The notes: a model not told the origin generated them from the sequence alone. A stretch of 64,000 nucleotides of DNA from Tenacibaculum piscium (GCF_021390715.1 NZ_JAJGWT010000004.1:124306-188305); one strand, 5' to 3'; positions 1 to 9,360 are shown, numbered from the stretch's first letter. Program-made: numbers and translations.

Positions 1-706
<706 letters not shown>

Positions 707-844
707 CTATTGAGAGTTTTAAAGTTTAAAAGTATTATGCATGCATAATACATTGCAAGATACGGTTTTTTATAAAATAAAAAATTTAATTATTATCAGA
801 TGAAACTATAAAAATTTATACGAATCTATAAAAGCGCGCTTATT

Positions 845-1729
845 TTAATATAAAAACCCCATTTTCCCCATTTTAAAATCACGCATTGCTTCCATAATTT
901 GAGTTTGCGTATTCATTACAAAAGGACCGTATTGCGTTATTTTTTCATGAATCGGCTCACCAGATATCACTAATAAAGTACTTTCTTTTTTAGCTTCGAT
1001 TTGAATAAAATCACCATTATTTTTGTTAAGATTATCACTAAAAGTTAGCATTTGTGATGCTCCTTTTTTTAATAATTCGGTATTATTTACTAAAACTTCG
1101 CCTTCTAATAAATACACTAACGATTGATGTGTCTCAGGAATTTCAATTACTATTTCACCAGTATCTTTTGTTTTTAGCGTAAAAACATTTACGCTGGTTT
1201 GAGTCGTTATTAATCCTTTTTTTGTTGCTTGTTCTCCTGCAACAATTTTTAATTCGATTGTTTTATCATCATTAAAAATAACGGGAATTTGTTCACTTTT
1301 TAAATGCTGATAATTCGCAGGCATCATTTTTTTAGATGCTGGTAAATTTAACCATAATTGAATTCCTTCTAACTCGCCTGTTTTTGCGATAAACTCTTTG
1401 GTGGGTGCTTCTGCGTGCATAATTCCCCTACCTGCGGTTGTCCATTGCACATCTCCTGCTTTAACAATCATTTCATTTCCTAAAGAATCTCGGTGTAATT
1501 GTTCGCCTTTAAATAATAAGGTTATTGGTTCAAATCCACGATGCGGATGTGCGCTTACATCAAACGGATTATTAAATTCACTAATTGCGTAAGGCCCGTA
1601 ATGATGTAGTAAAATAAATGGATCTACATGTTCAATTTCTGCTGTTGGTAAGGGCTGTCTTAATTTTATGGTTCCCATATTTACCAAAGGACTCGTTACT
1701 TTATGTTGTATTTTTTTTAAATTTTTCAT
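845..1729 (-). CDS. Pirin family protein (cupin)
   Basis: A 294-residue bicupin protein. The pirin N-terminal domain covers roughly residues 20-125, with the metal-binding set H61, H63 (in SAHPHRGFEPIT), H105 and E107 (in GIMHAEAP) all present; the pirin C-terminal domain fills residues 170-285. Bacterial pirins bind Fe or another metal; some (E. coli YhhW) have quercetinase activity and others regulate partner enzymes, so the substrate is not predictable here. It lies downstream of marR, an FMN reductase and osmC on the same strand, a redox-stress setting. The 158-bp upstream gap carries a copy of the CCATGG-AAAATATTTT motif (1808-1823), which suggests shared control with marR and osmC. Confidence 0.9.
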   Translation of the reverse strand: MKNLKKIQHKVTSPLVNMGTIKLRQPLPTAEIEHVDPFILLHHYGPYAISEFNNPFDVSAHPHRGFEPITLLFKGEQLHRDSLGNEMIVKAGDVQWTTAGRGIMHAEAPTKEFIAKTGELEGIQLWLNLPASKKMMPANYQHLKSEQIPVIFNDDKTIELKIVAGEQATKKGLITTQTSVNVFTLKTKDTGEIVIEIPETHQSLVYLLEGEVLVNNTELLKKGASQMLTFSDNLNKNNGDFIQIEAKKESTLLVISGEPIHEKITQYGPFVMNTQTQIMEAMRDFKMGKMGFLY

Positions 1730-1807
1730 TTTATTTTTGATTATTTCTGATTTTAATTCATTTTAATAATTTCTTTACTTACAATCTTGAGACAATAAAA
1801 ATACTAT

Positions 1808-1823
1808 CCATGGAAAATATTTT
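1808..1823 (-). promoter_or_regulatory. Operator-like motif upstream of the pirin gene
   Basis: CCATGGAAAATATTTT (plus-strand reading) is identical to the copy upstream of osmC (3471-3486) and resembles the one upstream of marR (2383-2398). On the minus strand its CCATGG sits 18 bp before a weak -7-like CAAGATTG (1782-1789), i.e. at the expected -33 position. Inferred binding site of the local MarR protein; not proven. Confidence 0.5.
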
Positions 1824-1887
1824 GATATAATTTTAGTCATTTTTCTTTTTTATAAAAGAATGATAACGTAAATAATACCCTAAATGA

Positions 1888-2328
1888 TTAGCGTATTTTA
1901 TCTAATAAATCACTTAATTGAAGCGCTTCTTTTTCGGTTAATTTTTCTAAAAAATCTAAGTTTGCTGATGCACTATCAATCGTTTTTAGCAAGGTTAATC
2001 CTTTGTTGGAAATATTGATATAAACAACACGTCTATCTTGCTGACTTCTAGTTCTTTCAATGAAATTTTTATCACATAATTTATCCATTAAACGAGTAGC
2101 ATTCGGCGCTCTTTCTATCATTCGTTCTTTAATTACCTGTACTTTTATGGCTTCTCCTGCTCCTCTTAAAATCCGTAAAATATTGTATTGTTGAGGCGAT
2201 ATTCCGTAAGGTTTAAAAAAATCATTTTCATTGCTACTTAACCAATTTGAGGTGTATTTAATATTGATAAGTGCTTTAATTTTATCATTTTTAAAGTTAG
2301 ATTTTATATCTTTAGAAATATCTCCCAT
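1888..2328 (-). CDS. MarR family transcriptional regulator
   Basis: A 146-residue winged helix-turn-helix protein: dimerisation helices at both ends, wHTH at about residues 43-110, recognition helix around APNATRLMDKL (74-84) and a wing with the typical D-R-R (98-100). The single cysteine, C85, lies in the DNA-binding domain and not at the N-terminal position used by OhrR-type peroxide sensors, so the inducing signal is unclear. It sits between an FMN reductase/osmC pair and pirin, all on one strand, and a TAATTTTG -7 box (2356-2363, minus) with an operator-like CCAAGG 19 bp further upstream precedes it. Autoregulation and control of its neighbours is a reasonable inference. Confidence 0.92.
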   Translation of the reverse strand: MGDISKDIKSNFKNDKIKALINIKYTSNWLSSNENDFFKPYGISPQQYNILRILRGAGEAIKVQVIKERMIERAPNATRLMDKLCDKNFIERTRSQQDRRVVYINISNKGLTLLKTIDSASANLDFLEKLTEKEALQLSDLLDKIR

Positions 2329-2355
2329 ATTAACTCATTTTTTTTTATATGATAG

Positions 2356-2398
2356 CAAAATTACAAAAAACACATTTATACTCCAAGGAAAATAAAAT
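2356..2398 (-). promoter_or_regulatory. marR promoter with operator-like motif
   Basis: On the minus strand TAATTTTG (2356-2363) fits the Bacteroidota -7 box TAnnTTTG. The motif CCAAGGAAAATAAAAT (2383-2398, plus reading) lies 19 bp upstream, replacing a TTG -33 element. The spacing is the same as at the osmC promoter. Confidence 0.5.
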
Positions 2399-2415
2399 CA
2401 ATAAAAATAGTGTCA

Positions 2416-2946
2416 TTACAACGATTTTTCAAACTTGATTGCTTGTTCTTTTAATGCTGTCTTTAACGCATCATCAATGATACTTCCTTCTTTAAAATTA
2501 TCAAAAAAACTTGGTAAAGAAAAATCGGCTATAATATTTCCTCCCATATAAGGAAATCCATTTTTAGCGATTGACAAAACAGCTGTTCCACCTTTATTTC
2601 CTGGTGATGTTGCCATTAATAACATCGGAATATTGTTCCATAATTTTTGATTAATACGAGACATCCAATCAAACATATTTTTAAATGCTACCGAAAAATT
2701 TCCGTTATGTTCAGCTAACGATACAATAATTCCATCAGCATTTTGAAGTATATCAAAGAATTTTTGAGCATTCTCTGGAATTCCATTTTTAGTTTCTTCA
2801 TCTATTCCGTACACAGGTATTGGAAAATCATTTAAATCTAAAATTGTTGCAACTGAATTATCGACCAAAGTTGTTGCGTATGTTACGAGTTCTTTATTGA
2901 TTGATTTTTTACTATTACTTCCTGCAAAAGCTATTATTTTTTTCAT
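2416..2946 (-). CDS. NADPH-dependent FMN reductase / NAD(P)H quinone oxidoreductase
   Basis: A 176-residue flavodoxin-fold protein of the NADPH-dependent FMN reductase family (PF03358). The phosphate-binding loop GSNSKKSIN is at residues 9-17 and the second flavin-contact region SPGNKGGTAVL near residue 113. Relatives reduce quinones, azo dyes or chromate with NAD(P)H; the physiological substrate cannot be read from sequence. It follows osmC by 27 bp and is probably cotranscribed with it. Together with OsmC, MarR and pirin it suggests a response to electrophiles, quinones or peroxides. Confidence 0.88.
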   Translation of the reverse strand: MKKIIAFAGSNSKKSINKELVTYATTLVDNSVATILDLNDFPIPVYGIDEETKNGIPENAQKFFDILQNADGIIVSLAEHNGNFSVAFKNMFDWMSRINQKLWNNIPMLLMATSPGNKGGTAVLSIAKNGFPYMGGNIIADFSLPSFFDNFKEGSIIDDALKTALKEQAIKFEKSL

Positions 2947-2973
2947 GTTATTTATTTTTGATATTTCTTAATT

Positions 2974-3381
2974 TTACTGAATATTAGTTACTATTTCGGT
3001 GTTTCCTTTTATCATTTCTACAACGGGACATGTTCCTGCAACTTCTAATAATGTTTCTTTTTGAGCTTTGGTAATTTCTTTTTCAAAAGATATTTCTTCG
3101 ACTAATGATTTTTTTATTCCTTGAGATGTTAATCTTACTTGCTGTGTAACATTGACTGTAATTTCACCAACATCCCATTTTTTATTTTCGGCATAGGTTC
3201 TTAAAGTAATCGATACACAACCACCAATTGCGGTTAATAAATATTCTACAGGCGTTGGTCCGTTATTATCGCCCCCTTTTTCAACGGGCTGATCTGTAAT
3301 TACAAAATGATTTCTCATTTTTGCTTCTGCCACATAATTACGATTACTTAATACTACTTTTGATGATGCTTTTGATGCCAT
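2974..3381 (-). CDS. OsmC/Ohr family peroxiredoxin-like protein
   Basis: A 135-residue OsmC-fold protein. The two redox cysteines are present: C55 in AIGGCVSITL and C118 in GTCPVVEMI, the arrangement used for thiol-dependent reduction of organic hydroperoxides. It resembles the YhfA/OsmC subgroup more than Ohr, so peroxide preference is uncertain. First gene of a minus-strand set followed at 27 bp by the FMN reductase. It has a clear -7 box TATATTTG (3444-3451) and an operator-like motif at the -33 position. Confidence 0.88.
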   Translation of the reverse strand: MASKASSKVVLSNRNYVAEAKMRNHFVITDQPVEKGGDNNGPTPVEYLLTAIGGCVSITLRTYAENKKWDVGEITVNVTQQVRLTSQGIKKSLVEEISFEKEITKAQKETLLEVAGTCPVVEMIKGNTEIVTNIQ

Positions 3382-3443
3382 TATTACTTTTTTGCTAAAT
3401 ATAAGAAACTACGTTTAAAGCAGTATCTTTTTAAAATTCGATA

Positions 3444-3486
3444 CAAATATACACTAAAAATAATTAAATCCCATGGAAAATATTTT
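3444..3486 (-). promoter_or_regulatory. osmC promoter with operator-like motif
   Basis: Minus-strand TATATTTG (3444-3451) is a good TAnnTTTG box. CCATGGAAAATATTTT (3471-3486, plus reading) begins exactly 19 bp upstream of it and is embedded in a larger imperfect palindrome running from AAATCC to GGATTT (3465-3495). The predicted leader is about 55 nt. Confidence 0.55.
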
Positions 3487-3543
3487 CATAGGATTTAATT
3501 GTCAGAAATTAAAAGAACAAATCGAATCAAACATATAACTATC

Positions 3544-3573
3544 TTGTATTTTAAAGGGTTTTTCTTACTTTAG
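3544..3573 (+). promoter_or_regulatory. Promoter of the acyl-CoA carboxylase gene
   Basis: TTG (3544-3546), a 19-bp spacer and TACTTTAG (3566-3573) fit the Bacteroidota TTG/TAnnTTTG promoter. Transcription would begin near 3580, so the start codon must be ATG 3598 and not an upstream in-frame TTG at 3577. Confidence 0.6.
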
Positions 3574-3597
3574 CACTTGCAAATAAAGAACCGATCT

Positions 3598-5226
3598 ATG
3601 GATATTAACTTCAATAAAAACGAAGATTACAACAAACTTTTAGTTTCTGATTTACGCAGGCGTTTTGCCAAAGTAAAATTAGGAGGCGGTAAAAAACGTC
3701 TTGAAAAACAACACGAAAAGGGGAAATTAAGCGCTCGTGAACGTATCGATTATCTTTTAGATGACCATACAAAATCCATAGAAATAGGTGCTTTTGCTGG
3801 TGAAGAAATGTATCAAGAACACGGCGGATGTCCTTCGGCAGGCGTTGTTGTAAAAATAGGATATGTCAGCGGAAAACAGTGTATTGTTGTTGCCAATGAT
3901 GCCACAGTAAAAGCTGGAGCTTGGTTTCCGATTACCGCAAAAAAGAATTTACGAGCCCAAGAAATATCCATAGAAAATAAAATACCGATTATTTATTTGG
4001 TCGATTCGGCAGGGGTTTATTTGCCTTTGCAAGATGAAATTTTTCCTGATAAAGAACATTTTGGGCGAATTTTCAGAAATAATGCCATGATGAGTAGCAT
4101 GGGAATTACGCAAATTTCGGCAATTATGGGAAGTTGCGTTGCAGGCGGTGCGTATTTGCCAATTATGAGCGATGAAGCGTTAATTGTTGATAAAACAGGA
4201 AGTATTTTTTTAGCGGGAAGTTATTTAGTAAAAGCCGCCATTGGTGAAACTATCGATAATGAAACTTTGGGTGGCGCAACTACGCATTGTGAAATTTCGG
4301 GCGTTACCGATTATAAATCGAAAGATGATAAAGATGCGTTAGATACCATTAAAAAATTAATGGATAAAATTGGTGATTACGACAAGGCTGGTTTCAATAG
4401 AAAAGAAGCGCTTGATCCAAAAGAAAACGAAGATGATATTTTCGGAATTTTGCCAAAAGAAAGAAATGCACAATATGATATGTTGGAAATTATCAAACGT
4501 TTAGTTGATAATTCTGAATTTGATCAATATAAAGAAGGTTACGGAAAAACCATTATTACAGGCTATGCTCGCATCGATGGTTGGGCGGTTGGAATTATGG
4601 CGAATCAACGAAAATTAGTAAAAACAGCCAAAGGCGAAATGCAATTTGGTGGCGTTATTTATAATGATTCCGCAGATAAAGCAACCCGTTTTATTGCCAA
4701 TTGTAATCAAAAGAAAATTCCATTGGTTTTTTTACAAGATGTTACTGGTTTTATGGTCGGTTCAAAATCGGAACACGGCGGAATTATAAAAGATGGTGCG
4801 AAAATGGTAAATGCCGTAAGTAATTCGGTTGTTCCAAAATTTACGATTATTATCGGAAATTCGTACGGTGCAGGAAATTATGCCATGTGTGGAAAAGCCT
4901 ACGATCCTCGATTAATTGTAGCGTGGCCAAGTGCCGAACTTGCCGTTATGAGTGGAAATTCTGCCGCAAAAGTTTTACTGCAAATCGAAAAAGCCTCTTT
5001 ACTAAAAAAAGGCGAAGAAATTACACCCGAAAAAGAAACCGAATTATTCGATAACATAAAAGCACGGTACGATAAACAAATTTCACCATATTATGCCGCC
5101 GCAAGAATTTGGACAGATGCTGTTATCAATCCGTTGGATACCCGAACTTGGATTTCTATGGGAATTGAAGCTGCAAATCATGCTCCAATCGAAAAGAAAT
5201 TTAATTTGGGAATTATTCAAGTTTAA
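3598..5226 (+). CDS. Acyl-CoA carboxylase beta subunit (carboxyltransferase; MCC/PCC type)
   Basis: A 542-residue biotin-dependent carboxyltransferase with two crotonase-fold halves. The second half reads LQDVTGFMVGSKSEHGGIIK, then DGAKMVNAV and GNSYGAGNYAMCGKAYDPR, which is closer to methylcrotonyl-CoA carboxylase beta than to PccB. It transfers the carboxyl group from carboxybiotin to an acyl-CoA, in leucine or propionate/odd-chain catabolism. No biotin carboxylase or biotin carrier gene lies next to it, so its alpha subunit is elsewhere. ATG 3598 is chosen because the earlier in-frame TTG (3577) lies upstream of the predicted transcription start. It is a single-gene unit ended by the hairpin at 5270-5291. 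Exact substrate undecided. Confidence 0.9.
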   Translation: MDINFNKNEDYNKLLVSDLRRRFAKVKLGGGKKRLEKQHEKGKLSARERIDYLLDDHTKSIEIGAFAGEEMYQEHGGCPSAGVVVKIGYVSGKQCIVVANDATVKAGAWFPITAKKNLRAQEISIENKIPIIYLVDSAGVYLPLQDEIFPDKEHFGRIFRNNAMMSSMGITQISAIMGSCVAGGAYLPIMSDEALIVDKTGSIFLAGSYLVKAAIGETIDNETLGGATTHCEISGVTDYKSKDDKDALDTIKKLMDKIGDYDKAGFNRKEALDPKENEDDIFGILPKERNAQYDMLEIIKRLVDNSEFDQYKEGYGKTIITGYARIDGWAVGIMANQRKLVKTAKGEMQFGGVIYNDSADKATRFIANCNQKKIPLVFLQDVTGFMVGSKSEHGGIIKDGAKMVNAVSNSVVPKFTIIIGNSYGAGNYAMCGKAYDPRLIVAWPSAELAVMSGNSAAKVLLQIEKASLLKKGEEITPEKETELFDNIKARYDKQISPYYAAARIWTDAVINPLDTRTWISMGIEAANHAPIEKKFNLGIIQV

Positions 5227-5269
5227 TTATTTGATTTTAAATAAAGATTTATAACATCAAAATAAGATG

Positions 5270-5291
5270 ACAAGGGGTTAAAACCCCTTGT
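5270..5291 (+). terminator. Hairpin terminator after the carboxylase gene
   Basis: A perfect 10-bp stem, ACAAGGGGTT paired with AACCCCTTGT across a two-base centre, is followed at once by a TTAAAAAAAA stretch. It works as a terminator candidate on both strands. Confidence 0.65.
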
Positions 5292-5351
5292 TAAAAAAAA
5301 ATACTTTCTTTAATTTTTAAACACGCTTATTCAATCTTACCCCAAAGCAAC

Positions 5352-5384
5352 AGACCTCACAGGTTTTTAAAACCTGTGAGGTCT
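5352..5384. repeat. 33-bp perfect inverted repeat (dispersed palindrome type)
   Basis: AGACCTCACAGGTTTT and its exact complement flank a single central T. The stem is far longer than a simple terminator needs and has no T-tail. I have the impression that this palindrome type recurs in Flavobacteriaceae intergenic DNA, but cannot check that here. It lies between the terminator at 5270 and the next gene. Confidence 0.7.
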
Positions 5385-5461
5385 AAGTTTAACTAAATAA
5401 TTTATGTATTTTTTTATTAAACAGGCTTTAAAAAAATTTAAAATTTAAACAGGTTCTAATT

Positions 5462-7462
5462 ATGAAAAAAAAGATTTTATGGACAGCGTTCATCGCTTTT
5501 TTGAGCTTTTTAGCTTATCAAATTTATGTTTTCACTTTTGATAATCAAAATAATATAAAACCCATTTACTTAATTCCAAAAGATGCTGTTTTTATTTTAG
5601 AGACTCAAAGACCTATCGATACTTGGGACGAAATTAGTACAAGCCCTATCTGGAAAGAACTCCAAAAAAATAGCTATTTTAAAGAAATCAGCAAAAGCAT
5701 AAATACGCTCGATAAAACTGTAAAACAACAAAAAAGTATCCTGAATTTTATCGGAGAACGTGATGTTTTAATCTCCGCTCATGTTTATAAACCCAAAAAA
5801 TATGATTTTTTATATGTCGTTAATCTTGGTAAATTATCAAAATTTAATTTTTTAAAAAATAGTGTTTCGAGTTTAACAGGCGATGATTTTAAAGTTACCA
5901 ACAGAATTTATCAAAATAAAGAAATAACAGAAATTTACGATACCTCCAAGAGAGAAACCCTACATATTGCCTTTATAAAAAACCAATTAATCGCTTCTTA
6001 TACGCATCTTTTAGTTGAAAATACTATCAATCAATATCAAAAACCTATTATCGGTAGAGATGTTAATTTTATTGAAATTACCAAAGAAACACCTGATGAC
6101 GGATTCTTTAAATTGTTTTTTCAATATAAATATTTACAAAACTATCTTTCTTGTTTTGCTGATAAAACCAATGAAAATCTTATCGAAAATATTCAAAATT
6201 CATTATACTATTCTGGTTTTGATGTTTCTTTAATTGAAGGAACTATTATTCAAGCAGATGGTTATACAAACGTAAAAGAAGATTCCGAAAGCTATTTAAA
6301 AGCCATTCAAAAATCGGGAAAAGGAAAAAGAAGTATCGCTACGATTGCTCCAAAAAATACCGCACTTTATGTAAGTTTTGCTTTTGATAATTTTGAAACT
6401 CTTAATGAAAATTTTGAAACTCTTAGAAAAGAAAAACCTCAAGAGTTTGAAATTTATTCGAAACAAATTATCGAAATTGAAAAAAAATTAGACATCGACA
6501 TCAAAGAAAATGTATATAGTTGGATTGGAAATGAAATCGGATTTATTCATTTTAATTCGGAACTTTCGAGAAACAAAAAAGATGTTGCTATCGTTTTTAA
6601 AACTTCGGATATTCAGGATGCTTCAAAAAATTTAGACTTTATTTTATCAAAAATAAAAGAAAAAACACCCTTACAATTTAAACAAATTTCCTATAAAAAT
6701 CACACAATTAACTTTTTAGATTTAAAAGGTTTCTTTAAAATAGTTGCAGGAAATATGTTTAAAAAAATGGAAAAACCATATTTTACCATTATTAATGATT
6801 TTGTTATTTTTAGTGCAAGTCCGAATACATTAAAAGAAATTATCAATAATAATCAAAATAATTATACCTTACATACTTCCAAAGAATTTGAAGAGTTTAA
6901 TTATTTATTTGATAAGAAATCGACTATTTTCACTTACATAAATACGCCTCATATTTTTGATGATATCGTAAGTTTAACCGATAGAAAAACACAGCTTCAA
7001 ATCAAAAAAAATAAAGCATATATTACTGCTTTTAATCAATTTGGTATGCAATTAACATCCGAAGGAAATGTTTTTAAAAGTACAATTACAAGTACATTTA
7101 TCAATCCAAAATTACTTCAAGAAAAAATAGCATCAGCACAAAAAATAAAAAAAGAAATCGCCGAAAAAAGAAAGGCTGAAAAAATAAATTCCAATAGTAA
7201 TAATAATCTTGAAAATATTTTTGATGTTAAAGAAATTTATCCTTCAGATTTAAGTGCAACTACTTACACGGAAAATTATCCTAATGGAAAATTAAAGATT
7301 GAAGCAAGCCTTAAAAATGGTTTACTAGACGGAAAATATAAAGTATATTATCAGAATGGAAAATTAAAATTAAAAGGAAGCTATAAAAACGGAAAAAAAT
7401 CAGGAACTTGGCGCGCTTATAATAAGCAAGAAAATAAACTGATTATCAAAAAAAGATTTTAA
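5462..7462 (+). CDS. Membrane-anchored protein with C-terminal MORN/YwqK-like repeats, function unknown
   Basis: A 666-residue protein I do not recognise as a named family. Residues 5-25 form one N-terminal membrane segment or uncleaved signal, so the bulk is periplasmic. The middle (about 40-570) is a long beta-rich region without motifs I can name. A Lys/Glu-rich linker near 560-590 precedes a C-terminal piece (about 600-660) with two units of the type NGKLKIEASLKNGLLDGKY and NGKLKLKGSYKNGKKSGTW, typical of the MORN-variant/YwqK repeat. It stands alone between the carboxylase and a YebC gene. Envelope role inferred from topology only. Confidence 0.7.
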   Translation: MKKKILWTAFIAFLSFLAYQIYVFTFDNQNNIKPIYLIPKDAVFILETQRPIDTWDEISTSPIWKELQKNSYFKEISKSINTLDKTVKQQKSILNFIGERDVLISAHVYKPKKYDFLYVVNLGKLSKFNFLKNSVSSLTGDDFKVTNRIYQNKEITEIYDTSKRETLHIAFIKNQLIASYTHLLVENTINQYQKPIIGRDVNFIEITKETPDDGFFKLFFQYKYLQNYLSCFADKTNENLIENIQNSLYYSGFDVSLIEGTIIQADGYTNVKEDSESYLKAIQKSGKGKRSIATIAPKNTALYVSFAFDNFETLNENFETLRKEKPQEFEIYSKQIIEIEKKLDIDIKENVYSWIGNEIGFIHFNSELSRNKKDVAIVFKTSDIQDASKNLDFILSKIKEKTPLQFKQISYKNHTINFLDLKGFFKIVAGNMFKKMEKPYFTIINDFVIFSASPNTLKEIINNNQNNYTLHTSKEFEEFNYLFDKKSTIFTYINTPHIFDDIVSLTDRKTQLQIKKNKAYITAFNQFGMQLTSEGNVFKSTITSTFINPKLLQEKIASAQKIKKEIAEKRKAEKINSNSNNNLENIFDVKEIYPSDLSATTYTENYPNGKLKIEASLKNGLLDGKYKVYYQNGKLKLKGSYKNGKKSGTWRAYNKQENKLIIKKRF

Positions 7463-7552
7463 AATACTTTAATTGTAATTGTAAATAATTAACGCAATAA
7501 CTACATTTGTGGTTGCGTAAAAATAATTTAAGCGTAAATATAATTTAATAAA

Positions 7553-8269
7553 ATGGGAAGAGCATTCGAACTAAGAAAAGGACGCAAGATGAAGCGTTGG
7601 TCTGCAATGGCTAAAACATTTACCAGAATCGGTAAAGATATTGTAATGGCAATTAAAGATGGTGGCCCAAACCCAGATACAAACTCACGTTTAAGGGCAG
7701 TAATGCAAAATGCAAAGGCTGCAAATATGCCTAAAGATAATGTAGAACGTGCCATAAAAAAAGCCGTAGATAAAGACACTAGTGATTATAAAGAGGCATT
7801 ATTTGAAGGCTATGCACCACACGGAATTGCGATCGTTGTAGAAACTGCAACCGATAATAATAATAGAACCGTTGCCAATGTTCGTGCTATTTTCAACAAA
7901 GGAAATGGAAATTTAGGAACTTCTGGTTCTGTCGTTTTTATGTTCGATAGAGTTTGTAATTTCACTGTAAAAAAAGAAGATATTACTGTTGATTTAGAAG
8001 AACTAGAATTAGAACTTATTGACTTTGAAGTTGAAGAGGTTTTTAATGATGATGAAGGAATTATTATTTATGCGCCCTTTGAACAATTTGGAGCTATTCA
8101 ATCTTATTTTGAGGATAATAATGTCGAAATTATATCATCAGGATTTGAAAGAATACCTGCTTCAACAACAAAACTTTCTGAAGAACAACAAGCAGATGTT
8201 GAAAAACTTTTAGAGAAATTAGAAGACGATGACGATGTTCAAAATGTATACCACAGCATGGTTATGTAA
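7553..8269 (+). CDS. YebC/PmpR family protein (TACO1-like)
   Basis: A 238-residue protein with the family hallmarks MGRAFELRKGRKMKRWSAM at the N-terminus, the RLRAVMQNAKAANMPKDNVE helix region and the acidic second and third domains. The usual length is about 240. YebC proteins were first described as DNA-binding regulators (PmpR); more recent work ties YebC family members to relief of ribosome stalling during translation. Which role applies here cannot be told. A strong terminator follows 29 bp after the stop, so it is a single-gene unit. Confidence 0.95.
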   Translation: MGRAFELRKGRKMKRWSAMAKTFTRIGKDIVMAIKDGGPNPDTNSRLRAVMQNAKAANMPKDNVERAIKKAVDKDTSDYKEALFEGYAPHGIAIVVETATDNNNRTVANVRAIFNKGNGNLGTSGSVVFMFDRVCNFTVKKEDITVDLEELELELIDFEVEEVFNDDEGIIIYAPFEQFGAIQSYFEDNNVEIISSGFERIPASTTKLSEEQQADVEKLLEKLEDDDDVQNVYHSMVM

Positions 8270-8298
8270 TAGCCTGAAAGCATTGTAAATACAAGACA

Positions 8299-8321
8299 AA
8301 CCTCCTATTTAATAGGAGGTT
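8299..8321 (+). terminator. Rho-independent terminator after yebC-type gene
   Basis: AACCTCCTATT and AATAGGAGGTT form an 11-bp stem around one base and run into TTTATTTT. Confidence 0.8.
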
Positions 8322-8584
8322 TTATTTTCCATATTTATTGGTTCTTATCTGTTTTTACTTAAATTCCGAACAAATAAATTTTAACCTAGAATAACATATA
8401 TCACAAAAAACACTTTTTTCACTTCTACTAATTTTTTCATTACATTTGACTTATCTGTGAAAGAAATATTACTATGAATTACTTATCTCCTACTTAGGTT
8501 TGTAAATAAGTTACATCGCTTTGCATAATTTATAAACTAATCTATATGCCTTAATTCAATTTTTTAATAAAATAGAGATAAAAA
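8322..8584. other. Non-coding gap before a small secreted-protein gene
   Basis: AT-rich gap. The only signal I see is TACATTTG (8451-8458), a TAnnTTTG-type -7 box on the plus strand without a matching TTG upstream. It would give the next gene a long leader of about 120 nt. No RNA gene recognised. Confidence 0.35.
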
Positions 8585-9037
8585 ATGAAAATAGTTATTG
8601 TTATAAGTTTTATGTTTTGGTCTCTTATACTTAAAGCCCAAGAAGATAAAAAACACCTTGAAAATAACACTTTTATATCAAAAGTTGGTTCTATGTGTGA
8701 AGAAACAAATAGACCTAGTCGTTGTGCTGGTAAAGAAATTTATTTAATACTTACCTTTTTTAAAGAAAAAGTAGTTGTTTCTGAAAGATATATTTCTGGA
8801 TGTAATGAAATAGAAATTTTTGAAATAGGGTATTTTAAATGGGTGTTATCAGAACAAAATGAAATCAAAATTGATTACAACCCTGATACTATATTTACTA
8901 AAGCTGAATTTAATCCTTCTATTTACATGAACGATTTTACATTTAAATTAATTGATACTAAACTAATAGGAGAAATGAAAATGTATAATAAAATGACCAA
9001 GTTTTTTTTCAAAAAAACTAGCGTAAAAACAATTTAA
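8585..9037 (+). CDS. Small secreted protein, function unknown
   Basis: 150 residues starting with a classical signal peptide (MKIVIVISFMFWSLILKAQ, cleavage expected after the final A of KAQ or close to it). The mature part carries three cysteines (in SMCEETN, SRCAGKE and SGCNEIE) and alternates short beta-strand-like stretches, like small lipocalin-type periplasmic proteins. I do not recognise a family. A degraded lipoprotein-like gene follows 3 bp after the stop, so the pair may once have been an operon. Confidence 0.6.
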   Translation: MKIVIVISFMFWSLILKAQEDKKHLENNTFISKVGSMCEETNRPSRCAGKEIYLILTFFKEKVVVSERYISGCNEIEIFEIGYFKWVLSEQNEIKIDYNPDTIFTKAEFNPSIYMNDFTFKLIDTKLIGEMKMYNKMTKFFFKKTSVKTI

Positions 9038-9040
9038 ATA

Positions 9041-9353
9041 ATGAATAAAAAATTCCTATTTATCAAACTTATTTTTTCACTACTTATTTCTACTTGTAGT
9101 AATAATAATTTTGTACCTAAAACAGCAGATTAAGAATTCACTGTGATGCTTTTAACAACTATATCTAATAAGCTATTAGAAGGAAAATGGGCGATTTTTC
9201 AATTTGAAGGAAAAGGTTTACAATATTAAAAGGTATCCTCATGCTATTTATAAAAATCACATAGGGCAATTAGTGTCAGTTTCTAAAGCATTAATTAACG
9301 AATTAAATTCTAATAATACAGAAAACGATATTTTTATTGAAGTTATTGAATAA
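9041..9353 (+). pseudogene. Remnant of a small lipoprotein-like gene
   Basis: ATG 9041 opens a 30-codon frame (MNKKFLFIKLIFSLLISTCS...) with a signal sequence and a near-lipobox cysteine, but TAA at 9131-9133 stops it. The same frame continues readably (EFTVMLLTTISNKLLEGKWA) to TAA near 9225. A one-base frame change at about 9215-9222 then joins YNIKRYPHAIYKNHIGQLVS and runs to TAA 9351-9353. One nonsense change plus one frameshift restores a protein of about 105 residues, so I read this as a recently disabled gene. The alternative is an unrelated 30-residue peptide gene. Confidence 0.55.
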
Positions 9354-9360
9354 TATCAGA

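Noticed and set aside
3577..3597. Upstream TTG start for the carboxylase gene
   Set aside because: It lies at or before the predicted transcription start; ATG 3598 gives the normal family N-terminus.
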